A DNA stretch of 64,000 nt from Ignelater luminosus. Lineage: Eukaryota; Arthropoda; Insecta; Coleoptera; Elateridae. The position numbers and the translations under genes were made by a program. Below the pieces are notes generated by a model. The model had not been told where the DNA came from. It saw only the letters and a list, made by a program, of their open reading frames with translations, and ran no database searches. The stretch covers positions 1 to 64,000 of the forward strand of contig VTPC01000672.1 in the NCBI GenBank assembly GCA_011009095.1, written 5' to 3'. Shown in pieces: positions 46,403 to 58,700 of this stretch; the first letter of the stretch is position 1, and each line of letters opens with the position of its first letter.

Positions 46403-49400
46403 CACATAACGCAACTGCTTCAAATAACCTAAGCATAATCAATACCTAAACTTTGATAATAAACGCTATGGTGATTCTATCTTTGTTAGTTATAATGTAA
46501 AATGATGATTTTGAAAGAATATTTCCTTGTTATTCTTTCCTTGGACAATATCTTCAAATGCATTAGTTTAATTTTATTATTTCAGCAATTTTTAACAGAA
46601 GGTTTTTGAATCGGGCTGTAATATCATGTTTTTCCATGTTCAAAGCTGAATTTACAAAAGATTCCATGCCGTCTTTTCTTAAACTTCTTTGAAAAAATCA
46701 ACCATAGCGATGCTGCTTCTGTCGACAACCCCAAAAGATCAGACAGTTGCCAATAGACATTACATTACGTACCAAAGCATCTAATGGAGATATTTAGTTG
46801 CATGCAATTCTGTTACGTTAGAAATAGCACGACTCCATGCTTTGCTTTTGAGATCACATGGTCAACACCAGTAAGAAATGTCATAGTCACGACTCTTTCG
46901 TCGTGGTTCTGTTCACGATTTATGCCGAAGGAAGATATGGACAGGGAATGCAGGATCCAGTTGGGTTCGGAGGCTGCTTAGTTCTTCTTTTAAGTTTTAC
47001 TTTGTCTTCATACCAATATAACTAGCTCTCTCACATTCTTGTTTCTTTTTCCACCACAGTCGAAACCCAAAGAGAGTTAAAACTGATATAATGAAGGCTG
47101 CACGATTATTTAAGTTCAACAAATCTGCGACGAATTATAAACTGTATAACAGTTTTCGCTTTCGCAACTAAATAGTGGGTTTACCAAAACTGTCTTTAAG
47201 TTTCACTTAGTATTATACAAAATTAAACAAATAAATAAAAGCAATTGTAGATGCAAGGATAATTAATTTCCTAGAGCTACTCATCTAGAAATTAAGAAAG
47301 TGATGGTATAAATCACATCTTAAATAAAAAAGAAATGGGCTATATTTTTAAAAAAAGTGTTTCAAAAAGTCAATTTCATTAATAAGACTCTTCTGAATGG
47401 TACTGTCAACATTAGTCGATAGCACACCAATTTCATTTAATAATTATGTTGCTATTTGCTTTATTATTTGTTTATTTTTTAGAACATGCGCAAAATCTAC
47501 TAGAATCACCCCTACTACGGTGGTCTAGCAAAATGTATAGTACTTTTAATGTACATAACAATTGAAAAATAAATGCATGTATATGTATAATTAAATTGGC
47601 CCCACTCAAATTGGAGTTATTAATTCGTATAGTAGTCTTGTTTTCGTGTTTTAATGGTTATCTTTCAGGTGTTTCATCCATGCCATCAAAATCGGCAGTT
47701 TTAGGTTACCTTGCTAGTAATTATTTGTACTAAACAATATCATAAAAAGCTTGAGATCTGATAATGACGAAAACGTCTTAATATGATAGCATTTCGTAAG
47801 TGGTCCTTTTAGGTAAATTCTCAATTTGGACATTTGCGTTAGTAAAATTCTCAATATCAAGAAATAAGAAACAATAATTAAATACGATTTACATTAGCAG
47901 ACAGGCAAACTAACTGTTTGACTTGTGATTGGAGATAAAACTTTAATTGTCAAGTCGTTTTTTTGGGGTTAGTGGAATAAGCTTTAGAATTTGTTTTGTA
48001 ACTTGTCGTGTCCTTTAAATTAAAAAAAAACATGTCAAGACCTTTTACGGATTCCTAAATGTCTTGAACTATTCCTGAGACGTAACAAACTATCCTGCTC
48101 TTTCCCCATGTTTTTTTAACATTACGCATTTATGCAAATTTTACTGTTTAGAATAGTCTATTGTTAGAATGCTGCAGAATAAAGGCCCGACTAGTTTTTT
48201 AGAATAATTAGAATTAATGAATATTTAAATACAAAACAAAATAAATATTGTTTAAGGTTTTTACGAGCATTTTTTTATATCCGCCTGATTTTTAGGTTCT
48301 ATGGTGCTCATATTTATCTTTAATTCCTGTTTAGAAATTAAATACAAAGAACTTACGCAGTGTGCGTGATAAAATATGAGGAATGCCTATGTAAATTAAA
48401 ACCTAGCGCAATTTAGATGGGTAGGTTAATTTTTTGCCAACAGTTTATCTACTATAAAATGAAAAACGGTTCGCTCACTTTATGTAAGCGTCTCGGCAAA
48501 AAGTCAACAAACGAACGAAACGCGCCTGTACAAAAACACACCAACCTCATTTGGGAGGAAGATTTAGACCATAAAAATTGTGTGGAACTGAATTGTAAAA
48601 GTCATCAGTTTACGCACAGGATCTATTAAAGTTTAAAAAGTAGAGAGCATTCGAAAAATACAACAGCTCGTAAAGCGCCAGTCAGATCGTACGTTTTACA
48701 TCAGCTACCTGGAATATTTTAAACGAGCTTTTTCTGAAGTAGAAATTCTGTGTCTGTGTATGCAGACTGAATATTGGAAGAGCCGGTTATCGATTCGATA
48801 AGAAAAAAGACGTTTCCTTCAAAATTGTAGGTTATTAGGATATAAATTTATTGGTTTGTTTTCTTTTTAGTCAAATATGAAATGTTTGTTACTGTTTTAT
48901 TCTACAGGCTTTAATTTTCCGGATGGCTTTTATCGATTCGAATTTACTAATTCATTATTCTAGATCTAAATTGATTGCAGTCCATCCATTTTGGTTTATT
49001 TTGCAATCAACATTTAAAACTATTCAATAAATAACAAATAACCCGGAAACTCGCAGCAATCTACTTTATGTTGCAGGCCTTTGTACGAAGTTTGAATGGA
49101 ATACTTTTCGTTAATTATGCACTGCTTTAAACTTCTATTTCAACTCCATAATACCAACAGTTTGTCGTAGTCTCTGCGAAATGTTTAACTAAAGTTTAAA
49201 TGGCCTCTTTTTGTGTTAATATTAAGAAGATTCACCGCCAAACTGACATCCGCAGAAGCAGCTTGTTTTGAATTCTGTCTTTTTTAAGTGAAATTACCTT
49301 AATGAAGTTAATTAACAAAGCAACAAAAATTAAAGCCTCAATAATGAAACAAAATGTGCACCAGGAAAAACCCATTTGATTTTTGCTTTTATTACTTTAA

Positions 49401-51524
49401 TGTTTTGCTGTTTAGCCATTAAGTTTGATTATATCAAAAGTTTAAGCTGGTTTTCAGTTTCCTTTTAATTTGAGCTTTTTCGAGCATTTAATGAAATTGC
49501 CGTAATTAATTAGCTTTTTACTCACGTTTAAAAAATTTCAAATGAAGGAATCACTTAAACGATGTTAATTATAAGTTCATTTAGATGGTTTCTTGGTATA
49601 AATTTGCATCGTAATTTTACAGACTATTTAGGTATCGGGAACCTTTAACTTTGATTATCATTAATGGGCATTACTATTAGGCCCAACTAATTTAAATGCG
49701 GTATACATAAATTGAGGGAAGTTTAATAAATACTACATATGTATGTACGGAAAATCTATAATTTAGCAAAGGGTAACTAAATCAAAATATTATGATAGCA
49801 TTGTTTATCATCTTCAATGGATCTTGTTTGTCTCATTAGTTATACAACATGAAATCTTGTCGTTTCTCTTTACTTAAACAATTTTTAAAAGGTGGCTCGT
49901 GTAATCCCTCAAGAGGACGAAAATATATATAATATCTTATCTTTCATTCCCACTTTTAAGACAAAACACAGTAGGAGATGATATAAATCTAAAAAGAATG
50001 AAGAAAATAGTCTAAGATTTAAATTTATTGCCGATGAAAAAGAAAAGTAAATGCCCACGAGCTCACAAAATTAAACAAAACTTTTTAATGGAAGCTATTT
50101 TCCGTAATTGTTTTAAATATTCAATGTTTAATTACTGTTTTTTATTAACTTAATCTTACATGATAATTATGTAAAACAAAAGCATTTGTAAACATTAGGT
50201 TGCCTATAAAAACAAAAAAGTAAATCTGAAACTAACTGTGCCATTTTGCGTGATATTTACTGTTTAAATTTTTTACTACGCTTTGTCGTAAGAGATTTTA
50301 GATATGAGTGTCTCCGTGGTTTCCGTGACCGCACACATATAATGAGGTCGGAGAATTATTACTTGAGTCACTGAATTATAATATAAGAATTTCAGTGCTA
50401 AAGTGAAAGAAGGAGATAGGTATTATGCGAATTTGTGGAACTATTTACCAGCCCCATCTGCGTGCACAGAATTGCAATTCTACAAGATCATTGTATTAGT
50501 ACCAAACTCATGAATACATTACTTCTCTAGCTTGATTTCATTACGTACAAATTCAATTAAAGCGGATTTTTGTTTTCCTTTGTGTGACCAACGTCCAACT
50601 GGAATACGTAACTGTAAAATTAAGTTAGATTGAGATATCATTTGTGGTTTTTAGATTATATCTACATTCTACAGCTTTTAGAATTTTTAATTAATTAATT
50701 GACACTAAAAGCTTTTTACAAAACATGGGAAGATATTACACAAAATTTCCCTAATATCAAATAAGGATTTCAACGCAACCATTTAGCACCTTAATCACTT
50801 GAAGAAGACAAATTTCGATGCAGTCTTCTGTATATTTCTGTTTATCTACACTTGCAGTCATTTCTCTTATATTCTAAAATCTTTAAGATTTATACTGTTA
50901 ATCGAACGACTGAGAATGACGGCCAAACAGTAACTAAAATATTTTTACAAATGCTTATTTCAAGAAATTAATCAAATAAATCTTTTTTATAGAATTTCCA
51001 TTTCATATGAAGTCATTGTCTGCTTGTCATTCTCAGCCCTTTAATTGCGATTTTGACGGCACATCAATATTATCAAAACCACGTTTCGTCTTCGTTACTA
51101 ATAAATAGAGCGTAGGTAACTTATATTTTTAACGTTTTTTTGTATTTCTTATTTCTGTTTAAGTGGAATATTACAAATAACGTAATGTGACCCACACATT
51201 AACAATAAGCTTCTCATTGAAACATACTGTATGTAGTATTTGGTAACGGTGGGTGACGCGCCCCTTAAAGCTTCGAGTTCAAGAAGCGACTAGCCTACTA
51301 ATAGCACACTTTCTGATTTTGAAGCTCCACATATTAAAATGCTAAATTTATTTATAAGAATGGTGGGAGCAGTTATACCGCAGGCTGCAAATTTTAGTCT
51401 ACATCATAATACATAGCACACTGATGTAAACGAAACAACAAATAATTGTTAACTAAGAAAGTGTACAAAATTTAATAAACAATTTTCAACAAACTCTTTT
51501 GGAGTTGTTATTGAATTTGCGAAG
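46403..51524. other. long AT-rich stretch, no gene assigned
   Basis: The block of about 46600-46990 is richer in GC. Its minus strand reads short open stretches such as HDERVVTMTFLTGVD and DGMESFVNSALNMEKHD, separated by stops, which suggests a decayed ORF I cannot name. The part 49240-49640 is rich in TAATTA-type words. The rest, including ORF 48417-48629 (70 codons), shows nothing recognisable. Confidence 0.35.
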
Positions 51525-51870
51525 TCTGCGTGTGTGTGTGTGTCTATCTGTCCGTATTTTTTTTAAATTTTGAAGTTTTGACTTCAGATTTGGATTCTAC
51601 ATCAAAAACTTCCTTTTTTGATATCTCTTTGGGAACATGGTCGAAATGGCCCCCGAAATTTGAAAAAGTTTCGTATTCTACATCAAAAAATAAGAGATAC
51701 GTATAGTTTTAGTTTTTTGATATCACCTCGAAAACATGGTCAAAATTGCCACCGAAAGATACATGTTTGCTGGTTTTTGTGAACCGACTGTTGCTCGAAT
51801 TCAGTAACAAAACGGAGTTTGTTGTGGTTATGCTTTGCATTCCCAAATGTTTATAGTTAGATTTAATTAT
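51525..51870 (+). repeat. dispersed repeat family B, copy 2, with internal duplication
   Basis: It aligns with 22866-23125. A short GT microsatellite leads into TCTATCTGTCCG, then the family core. A sub-unit of about 80 bp (TTCTACATCAAAAA ... TTTTTGATATC ... ACATGGTC) occurs twice here (about 51594 and 51677) but once in the first copy. It ends just before the MITE at 51948. Confidence 0.75.
51529..51545. repeat. GT microsatellite
   Basis: A short GCGTGTGTGTGTGTGTC run at the left edge of repeat family B copy 2. Confidence 0.7.
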
Positions 51871-51947
51871 CATAGTTGATAATATTTTCTTTTTATTTTG
51901 GAGGTTGTAAAAGTATGCCATCTTTCTTATTTTTAAGAATTTCTATA

Positions 51948-53345
51948 CAGGTGTCCCACTTAACAATCTTCACGTTATTATTGGCAAACCGTTAAAGCTA
52001 CTGGTCTAGACTTTGGTAATTTGGTATAATTCGACTTCTATATTGCAAAATTAGAACATTTTCTAGAGCTACATATCAAACCGGAAACGTCGTCGACTTT
52101 CATTTGTTAATGGAACTACTACCTTTTACTACTCCAATCGTCAGTCCATAAAATTTTCAACACAAAGCTATAGGGGTACTATACGTCTAAAATTGATAAC
52201 AGCTGAATTAGAACAAAAACAAAACGAAACTGTTTTGTTTAACGGTCCGCACGTGATTATTTGGACATCATTGAAGCTAGACACCTGACATTTTGTATCT
52301 TGTTATAATTTGGTCTCTAGATTACAGAAATGGTATTGGAACGTCCTTTAGAACAACCAATCAAGCCGAAAACGACATCAACTTTTATTTGTTAAATGGT
52401 ACCACTATTTTTCTATTGCGTCAATAGATATCTCGCAAGATATCCAATAAAAAAGTATTAGGTGCAATAAGTCTAGAATCGATAATAAGGGAATTAGAAC
52501 AAGAAATCTGAATCGTTACAGCTAGGAAACCGAAATTTAGTGTCTCGGCATAGTATAACTTCAGATTTCAAAACTAAGATTAGAACATTTTTTAGAACAA
52601 TCTGCCAACCCGAAAGTGATGTTGACGTTTATTTGTTCATAATAAACAAATTTTATATTTTAATTGTTTTGAAGTTATACAAAATAAATAGAATTATGCT
52701 ATGTACATTTGAACCAACTAGACAACACTTTGAATAGTGATAACGACACGTAATTTATTAGAAAATCCTAATATTCTATATTGACTGTGTACTGTTCACG
52801 ACCTTTTTGCATAAGGATTAGTCAAGTTATTTCTTTGCTAAGTTGTTATATCTGAAATATATTCAGTTATACGTATGGGAAGTTTGGCTGTACAATTTCT
52901 GATTAAAAAAAAATAAATATATGCCAAAAGCATCCTTTTTACATAATTATTGCTCTAACGATTAACAATAAAATAGTAAATCCAGTAGGTTCTAAAGATA
53001 TTTTCTTAATTACCAATCTTGGCAACACTGTCAGCTCTAACCTCAAAGTAGGACTAATCTAAACACTACCTGTCAAAAGTATTATACAGTATGATAATGT
53101 CAAATTTACTTGACCAGTGCATGCATTGGCATATGACATAAAAGCACTGAATCTGAACATTAAAAATTAATTATACACTTGTTTATGAGAATTCATTGAT
53201 TTTACTGAAATGGGGATTAGAAATGTTTGCCTGATTTACCGAGATAAAGTTGTCAAACCGGTTAACAGCAGCTTTAAAGTACCATGGCTCTAAAATCGAT
53301 AACAACATAATTAGAACAAAGAACCAAATTCCGTCCCTTTTGATG
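51948..53345 (+). mobile_element. MITE with missing right end and expanded internal units
   Basis: The left end CAGGTGTCCCACTTAACA follows TA (51946-51947) and matches the ends of the element at 35396. The right end is not found. The interior repeats a unit of about 250-280 bp, with starts near 51996, 52273 and 52520 and a degenerate piece near 53240-53345. Each contains words such as TTAGAACATTTT, (A/G)TCGATAA(C/T)A and AATTAGAACAA. The 35396 element has a single unit, so the array grew inside this copy or a close relative. Confidence 0.65.
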
Positions 53346-53591
53346 GTCTTGAAAATACGGAATAGCAATATTCGGTGCATTTACCGTGTGCTGCATTACA
53401 AAAATAATTACATATCGACTACTGACAAAATCAACCTTTGCAATTACTTATTTGACGTTTAACTTTAAATGATGTATCAGATATTTTACGCCTATGGTGT
53501 CTAATACTTTTTTATCTGGAATGTTGCGAGATGTCGCCGTGAGCAATTTTGTTTGGTTCAAATATTTGTAATTCTAAAACAAGGTTATACA

Positions 53592-53662
53592 ACAATTTAG
53601 TCATAGAACTGTGTATTTATTCTCGATATTGCTAATTTGAGTTTAGTGCATTAAAAATGTAG
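53592..53662 (+). repeat. dispersed repeat, copy 2 (pair with 14449-14520)
   Basis: About 70 bp is alignable to 14449-14520 in the same orientation, including CAATTTAGTCATA and GTGCATTAAAAAT. Confidence 0.5.
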
Positions 53663-55844
53663 ATTTTCATATTCTCTCATACACAAACGGCTGTATTTGA
53701 GAAATGATTTTCAAGATAATTATAATTCACTATAGTGAGTTTTGTATTCTGCTTATTATTGATAGGCCCAAGATTTATTTATACAGTTTCAGAATACCTT
53801 AAAGAAAAATAAATAGTTATGTTAATAAAGTAAGTAATTAATATACTACAATAATAATAAATTAAATAAGAAACAATACTATAATAACTTATTTTAATTA
53901 TAAAATTATAATAAATAAATAATAAATAATTTATTTGGTCGCGAATTTCTTGAAACAACAATATGCTTTTTACACAGTTTCTGAAAGTTAGTCATTTTAT
54001 GATGAAAAGCAATACAGATTTTCAGGAAGGAAAGGCTTCAAACCGCTTTTCGAACTTAGTTATCGATATTGTAGACTTTATTTATTTTAAATTAACTTGG
54101 CTTTTGCATTCGTTTAAGTGAAACAAACAAAAGTAGAAAAGTAGACAATTTTGTTATTGATTAGTTTTTGTTTATTTTTCTTATGAAAGGAGCTAAACTA
54201 GCTGATGGGGCGGTGTTTACTAAAGCTGAACAATGTTATTTTTGATATACACACGAGAATATCTGGTGTGCTTAACATAAAAAAGGAGCTTAATTTCTAA
54301 ATTAATTAACCAATTGAGCTCCGGTGCTCCTCTAATAGAAACCCCCTTCTTTAAAGCACTAAATAAAAGTGCGCGAAACCTTGAGTTTCATTTAGCGAAA
54401 GACCTTAATATTTGCCGCACTTGCAACTTGAAGATCTAGATTTTACTTCCGAGCTAACTATCCTTACTAGTGCTTCTGTGACTTTCCGTAACAGTGTAGA
54501 GGAATAGCCCATTTCAAATTTACTTAGCATGGCCCGCTTTTCATTAATATTGGTCGGTCAAGATTTTCTGGGCGGTACGCGTAAAACTTTTGCTACAAAC
54601 ACATTTTGGTACAAAATAAATGCAAATTGATCCAGGAATCTTGATGAGAACATAGATGGTACGCTGCAAGAAGTACCTGTAGAAAGTTTCTCAAATTCTT
54701 AATTCTTAACAATCAGAAAGTTATGGCTTGGTTGGGGTTCTGAAAACTAACAAAAATAGCTCGCCCTTTTCTCGCATTATCCATATTCTGAGAGCTTGGT
54801 TGAGCTTTTTAATTTTCGCAGTGGCTTTTTCTGCTCAAAACATAACAAATTTCTCTTTCTTTAGGGATTATCTTATATTTAACGATACAGAAAGGAGTCA
54901 TTCATTAACGAAAATATAATTTTTATCATAGTTCTATATTTCATTATGCTTAATGCTTAATAGCCGTTTGAAAGTCTGTAGAGGTAGAGACTCGATTTAA
55001 AGGCTTGTAAACGCCGCGCCGTGCGGGAAGAAAAAGATACTAACGGTTGCTCGAAGTCGAAGATGGTCAAATCTTTTAGGTTAGAATTTTACTCAGGTCT
55101 CAAAATTGACAAAATTTAAATAGCATCAAGGCCGCCAATCGCGATATCACATCACGGCTTAGAATCCCGTTATTAACTTTATAACCAAGACTGTAATATA
55201 GTTACAGAATGCTCATAGTCGATTATCTCGAGATTTAGAAAAATCTCGTTTTCTGAAATTACAACCCGATTTTTCCATTAATACGTGTAATTCTAATACA
55301 AAACTGCAAAATATGTTAGATACTTCACAAATGTGTAGACAAATAGCATTTCATTTCGCGTCGATTACACAGAAGCAGAATATTAAGGAACCTACCTGTA
55401 TTACTCTGACATTAGCTTATATTTTGCCTATAACACACAGTGAGTCTCTATTTACAGATAATAATAAATGAACACTAACGCATTTACTGAAAGGACCAAA
55501 TGAAAGACTTGATTGAATTATAAAGTTCTTAATTTGAATCGATATTAAAGTCGAACCCTGTTAACAACGTAGGTAAAAGTAAGTGAGATTAGATGCAAGT
55601 AGATTCCTACTATTTAGGTCAGCAGATCGACCAGAGCGTTACAAAAGAGAATTTAGAGTTCGTATCTGAACCCGCACTAATAACACTAACTTACAAGCTT
55701 TTTTTACAAAACTTTTTTTAACGTATTTTTTCTTGACAAACTCAAGTCTGAAATCAAAAGATTCTGTCACGTCTAGATTTTACGGTATTTAATAAAACTC
55801 AATTTTGAACCTAACAAATAATGTATTTTATTAATAATAAAGAT
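53663..55844. other. AT-rich DNA, nothing recognised
   Basis: The part 53800-53935 is extremely AT-rich, with repeated AATAAATAATAAAT-type words; the 60-codon minus ORF there is a product of this. The remaining ORFs have no motif. Confidence 0.5.
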
Positions 55845-56860
55845 TCAAAATGTTTTCTGGTTCATTGATTACATCATGAATGTGAATGCAAGAAACTTTA
55901 AGCTACATGTTTGCTCCTAATTTTTGATAATTTTCTAATAAGACAGCAACTGTTTCCCTGTGGTTGTTGCTTCTTTAATTGTCCAAGAAACCATCAATGG
56001 TTCTAAACAAAAAAAAACTGTTCTTCTCTGTAGGCTTACAAAAACTTGTCCTTTTAATTTGGCTTGTGTTATATTGTGGAAGTTTTTTTCTAAGTGTTTG
56101 AAACAGTACCATTTTGACAAAGCTTTCACAAATATTTTCAAAAGCGTAAGCTTCAGATGCCACGATGGTAGAATAACAGTTTTAGGAATATTCTTTTCAC
56201 GTATATTCTTGCAAATCCTTTCTTTTATAGTGATGTTCCTTTGTTCTACCATCGCACAAACACAAGAAACAGCGATGTTTTGTAAGATCGCCTTATAAAC
56301 TTGAAAGTAAACCTTTTATTATGAGACCACCGCAAACTTTATAAAAATCTGTTCCTCGCATTTAATTAAATTTATTATTCGAGTCATAGTTTTGTAAGAT
56401 TCTTTACTGTTTACCGCAAGGGTAATGGAAATTGGCAGCTTCTCATTTGTGCAACAATATAGCTTTTAAACTTGTTTTTGAAGAGTTAATGCCATTCATT
56501 TGGGTCGTATGGTTGATATATTTTATTAAAAGAGCTTTTGATATTATGACAGAAGCAGAACATTTCTCAAAGTACTCTGCGAAAACTTGACAGCTTTTTT
56601 TGTACAAGCTTATTTTTGTGTCAACAGCAAGTAGATTCCACTGTTACAAGGGAGATTCAAGCAACTCAACATAGTTTAGAAAGCTTGATATCTCTTACAT
56701 GATTGTTAAGCTCAGGTCTTTGACTTTCATACTCGCTACCGCTACTTCACTGAGTGAAACTTGTAAATGGATCCTCCTTCTCACTTTCAACTACAGCAAA
56801 AGAACTCACACCACCAGAACATGTTGGCACGGGCAAGTTAACAGAATGTAGGGCTGGTTT
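55845..56860 (-). pseudogene. decayed transposon ORF of the 'KLGLMKNFVKAM / LHSHLDFFPEN' family
   Basis: Minus-strand pieces fall in the order of a protein family found in many copies in insect and other invertebrate genomes. NLPVPT (about 56840) comes first, then RPELNNHVRDIKLSK (about 56690-56735) for the family's ELNDLVRDLNLSK. YDPNEWH (about 56500) and SSKTSLKAILLH follow, for WRLFIDSSKxSLKAVLLHN. Next are CFLCLCDGRTKEHHYK (about 56235-56280) and LKIFVKALSKW...FKHLEKNF. The last is LKVSCIHIHDVINEPENIL (about 55850-55905), for LKIHFLHSHLDFFPENLG. The conserved D, D and E positions of the family could be a DDE-type triad, but this is inference. Several frameshifts and stops break the ORF. 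The 112-codon plus ORF over it is accidental. I recognise the family but cannot assign a transposon superfamily. Confidence 0.6.
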
Positions 56861-58539
56861 GGTGATGCATGGAAAATCTGCATAAAATATTTTGGGCTGC
56901 TTTTTCTATCGAAACCGAAAATACTCGACAAGCAGGAAAAAACAATGTTTTGTTTTGGTTACTGATAGAAAATTCGAAATAATGAAGGTGCATAAATTTA
57001 AGGGATTCTTTTATAACATTGCCTCTGCTTTCCATAATACACTTTTCACTCACGAGAGAATTTGGTTACATCATTTTTACACAATTAGCCAAGCAGAATC
57101 TTAGGATGTTCTGCATCCTCCTGAAACACCTTCCCGTGAAACTTGTATGATACTTGAAATCTCTAATCTCAAATCTTATTGATTCTATTATTCTAATGTA
57201 TTATTACGGCTTAGCTATTTTATTCTTTTCTTGCGTTCACTGTATTATTGAATATGTCTATAATTTATCAAATTTGAATTCTAACATTTATCTCAGGGCT
57301 GTAGTAAGAATGAGTGTAGTTGGAAAACGAAAAGTAGATAGACAAGGCTGTAGATTGAATGAATTGGCAAATTATTCTACGAAATTATTCATTTTTTAAA
57401 TATTACAAACAAAATCGACGATTTTCCTTTATTAACAAATCATTTATTGCCGAAGTATTTGTACTCCTTAGTAGATTTATTTTCCTACGCCGCAGAGAAG
57501 AAATGAACATGTAAGATCGACAAATTTTATTAAATATAAATAAATAAAATATATTCATATTGTTTACCGTAACTGCCTATTTTCCGTGAAAAGTGATTTA
57601 CATGTAGGAGTAGGAAAAAACTTTTTTGTCCGGTTTTGAAATTTTGAAACTCTGATCTGATCTGCATCGAGCTTTAGTTACTCATATGTACCTGTAAACT
57701 AGCGCTAGAAATAATTTATACTAAAAAAAAGATTTAATTTTATCGTTGGCAATAATAAAAACCTTGAATAAATTCATTTTATTCTTATAGCTTTTTATGT
57801 TTCTTTTGTTTATGTTTTGTTAAGAACACTTGTTAGTTTTCACTTGTTTGCGACTTTGACAAACAAGGTTTGACCTTAACTTATAAGTTCACAAGTCATT
57901 AAACGTATACGCTCGATATAATTTTTCAAGCCTACTTCTATAGACAAAGAATAGAAGTCTGATCTTTGAGGTGTAAGTAACGCATTAACATTTAATGTTC
58001 CGCTATAAGCAGTGTTGGCGGCTCATCAAAAATAATGCGTAATGGGTGTGCATTATGGTAGTATTGTATAGGAGAATTAATGGACTGTGTAATTCTATCG
58101 CATATTGGTATTATGCCGGTTTATAAATATCCATTATCCCAGATACACACAATCGTAATGTTTTATATCCTAGTCGAGAATAGGTAAACTTTCAAGTATG
58201 TCTCCCTCATTAGTTCCCTTTTATTGTTTTCGAACATTTTTACATTTTATCTGAATGCGTTGAGTGGAAAATGAATAGCTTTACCTTAAATTTTATTTTA
58301 ATTAATTTCCATTTCTAATTATGAACGTAATTTACCTTTTAATAAGAAATTAATTTACAGCTCATTAGTATCTTTGAAGAACGTATCGAGATTTTGTATT
58401 TTATTCTGTAGTATATTTTGTTACAAGAAAATTCAATACCGTTATTTCGTCCCTTCTATAAAACCACAGGAATGCTAAATATTTGTAAACAGTGATTGTT
58501 TATCTGGATATTATATTCGAGGTCTCCATTTAGTATTTG
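56861..58539. other. AT-rich DNA, nothing recognised
   Basis: The minus ORF 56838-57053 may extend the transposon remnant upstream, but shows no clear motif. ORF 57154-57399 is unrecognised. Confidence 0.4.
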
Positions 58540-58700
58540 AAACTCGGGAACGTTGAATTTCAGATCTTCCTAAATGCTGGGTTTGGTTTAGAGAGAAAGG
58601 CGAAAATCGCTAAAAGCTAAATCAGAACTGTAAGGGGATGAATAATAATCTTTCGAGCAAAATCCTGCAGCTGTGCTAGCGTTCATTACCATAGTGCAAG
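58540..58700 (-). pseudogene. mariner transposase fragment
   Basis: On the minus strand LHYGNER (about 58679-58699) corresponds to the mariner LHHDNARPH motif. One frame over, SSPYSSDLAFSDFRL (about 58598-58642) corresponds to HPPYSPDLAPSDYHLF. EDLKFN follows where the family has a LxGxxF segment. The catalytic region is therefore present but frameshifted, with a stop after LHYGNER. The N-terminal half is not recognisable and no terminal repeats were found. It is an old, inactive fragment. Confidence 0.55.

Noticed and set aside
51241..51300. tRNA- or SINE-like stem-loop (GCTTC...GAAGC)
   Set aside because: The B-box consensus is not met, and there is no anticodon arm.
55960..56298. 112-codon plus-strand ORF
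   Set aside because: It overlaps the minus-strand transposon remnant, which has ordered family motifs; the plus reading has none.
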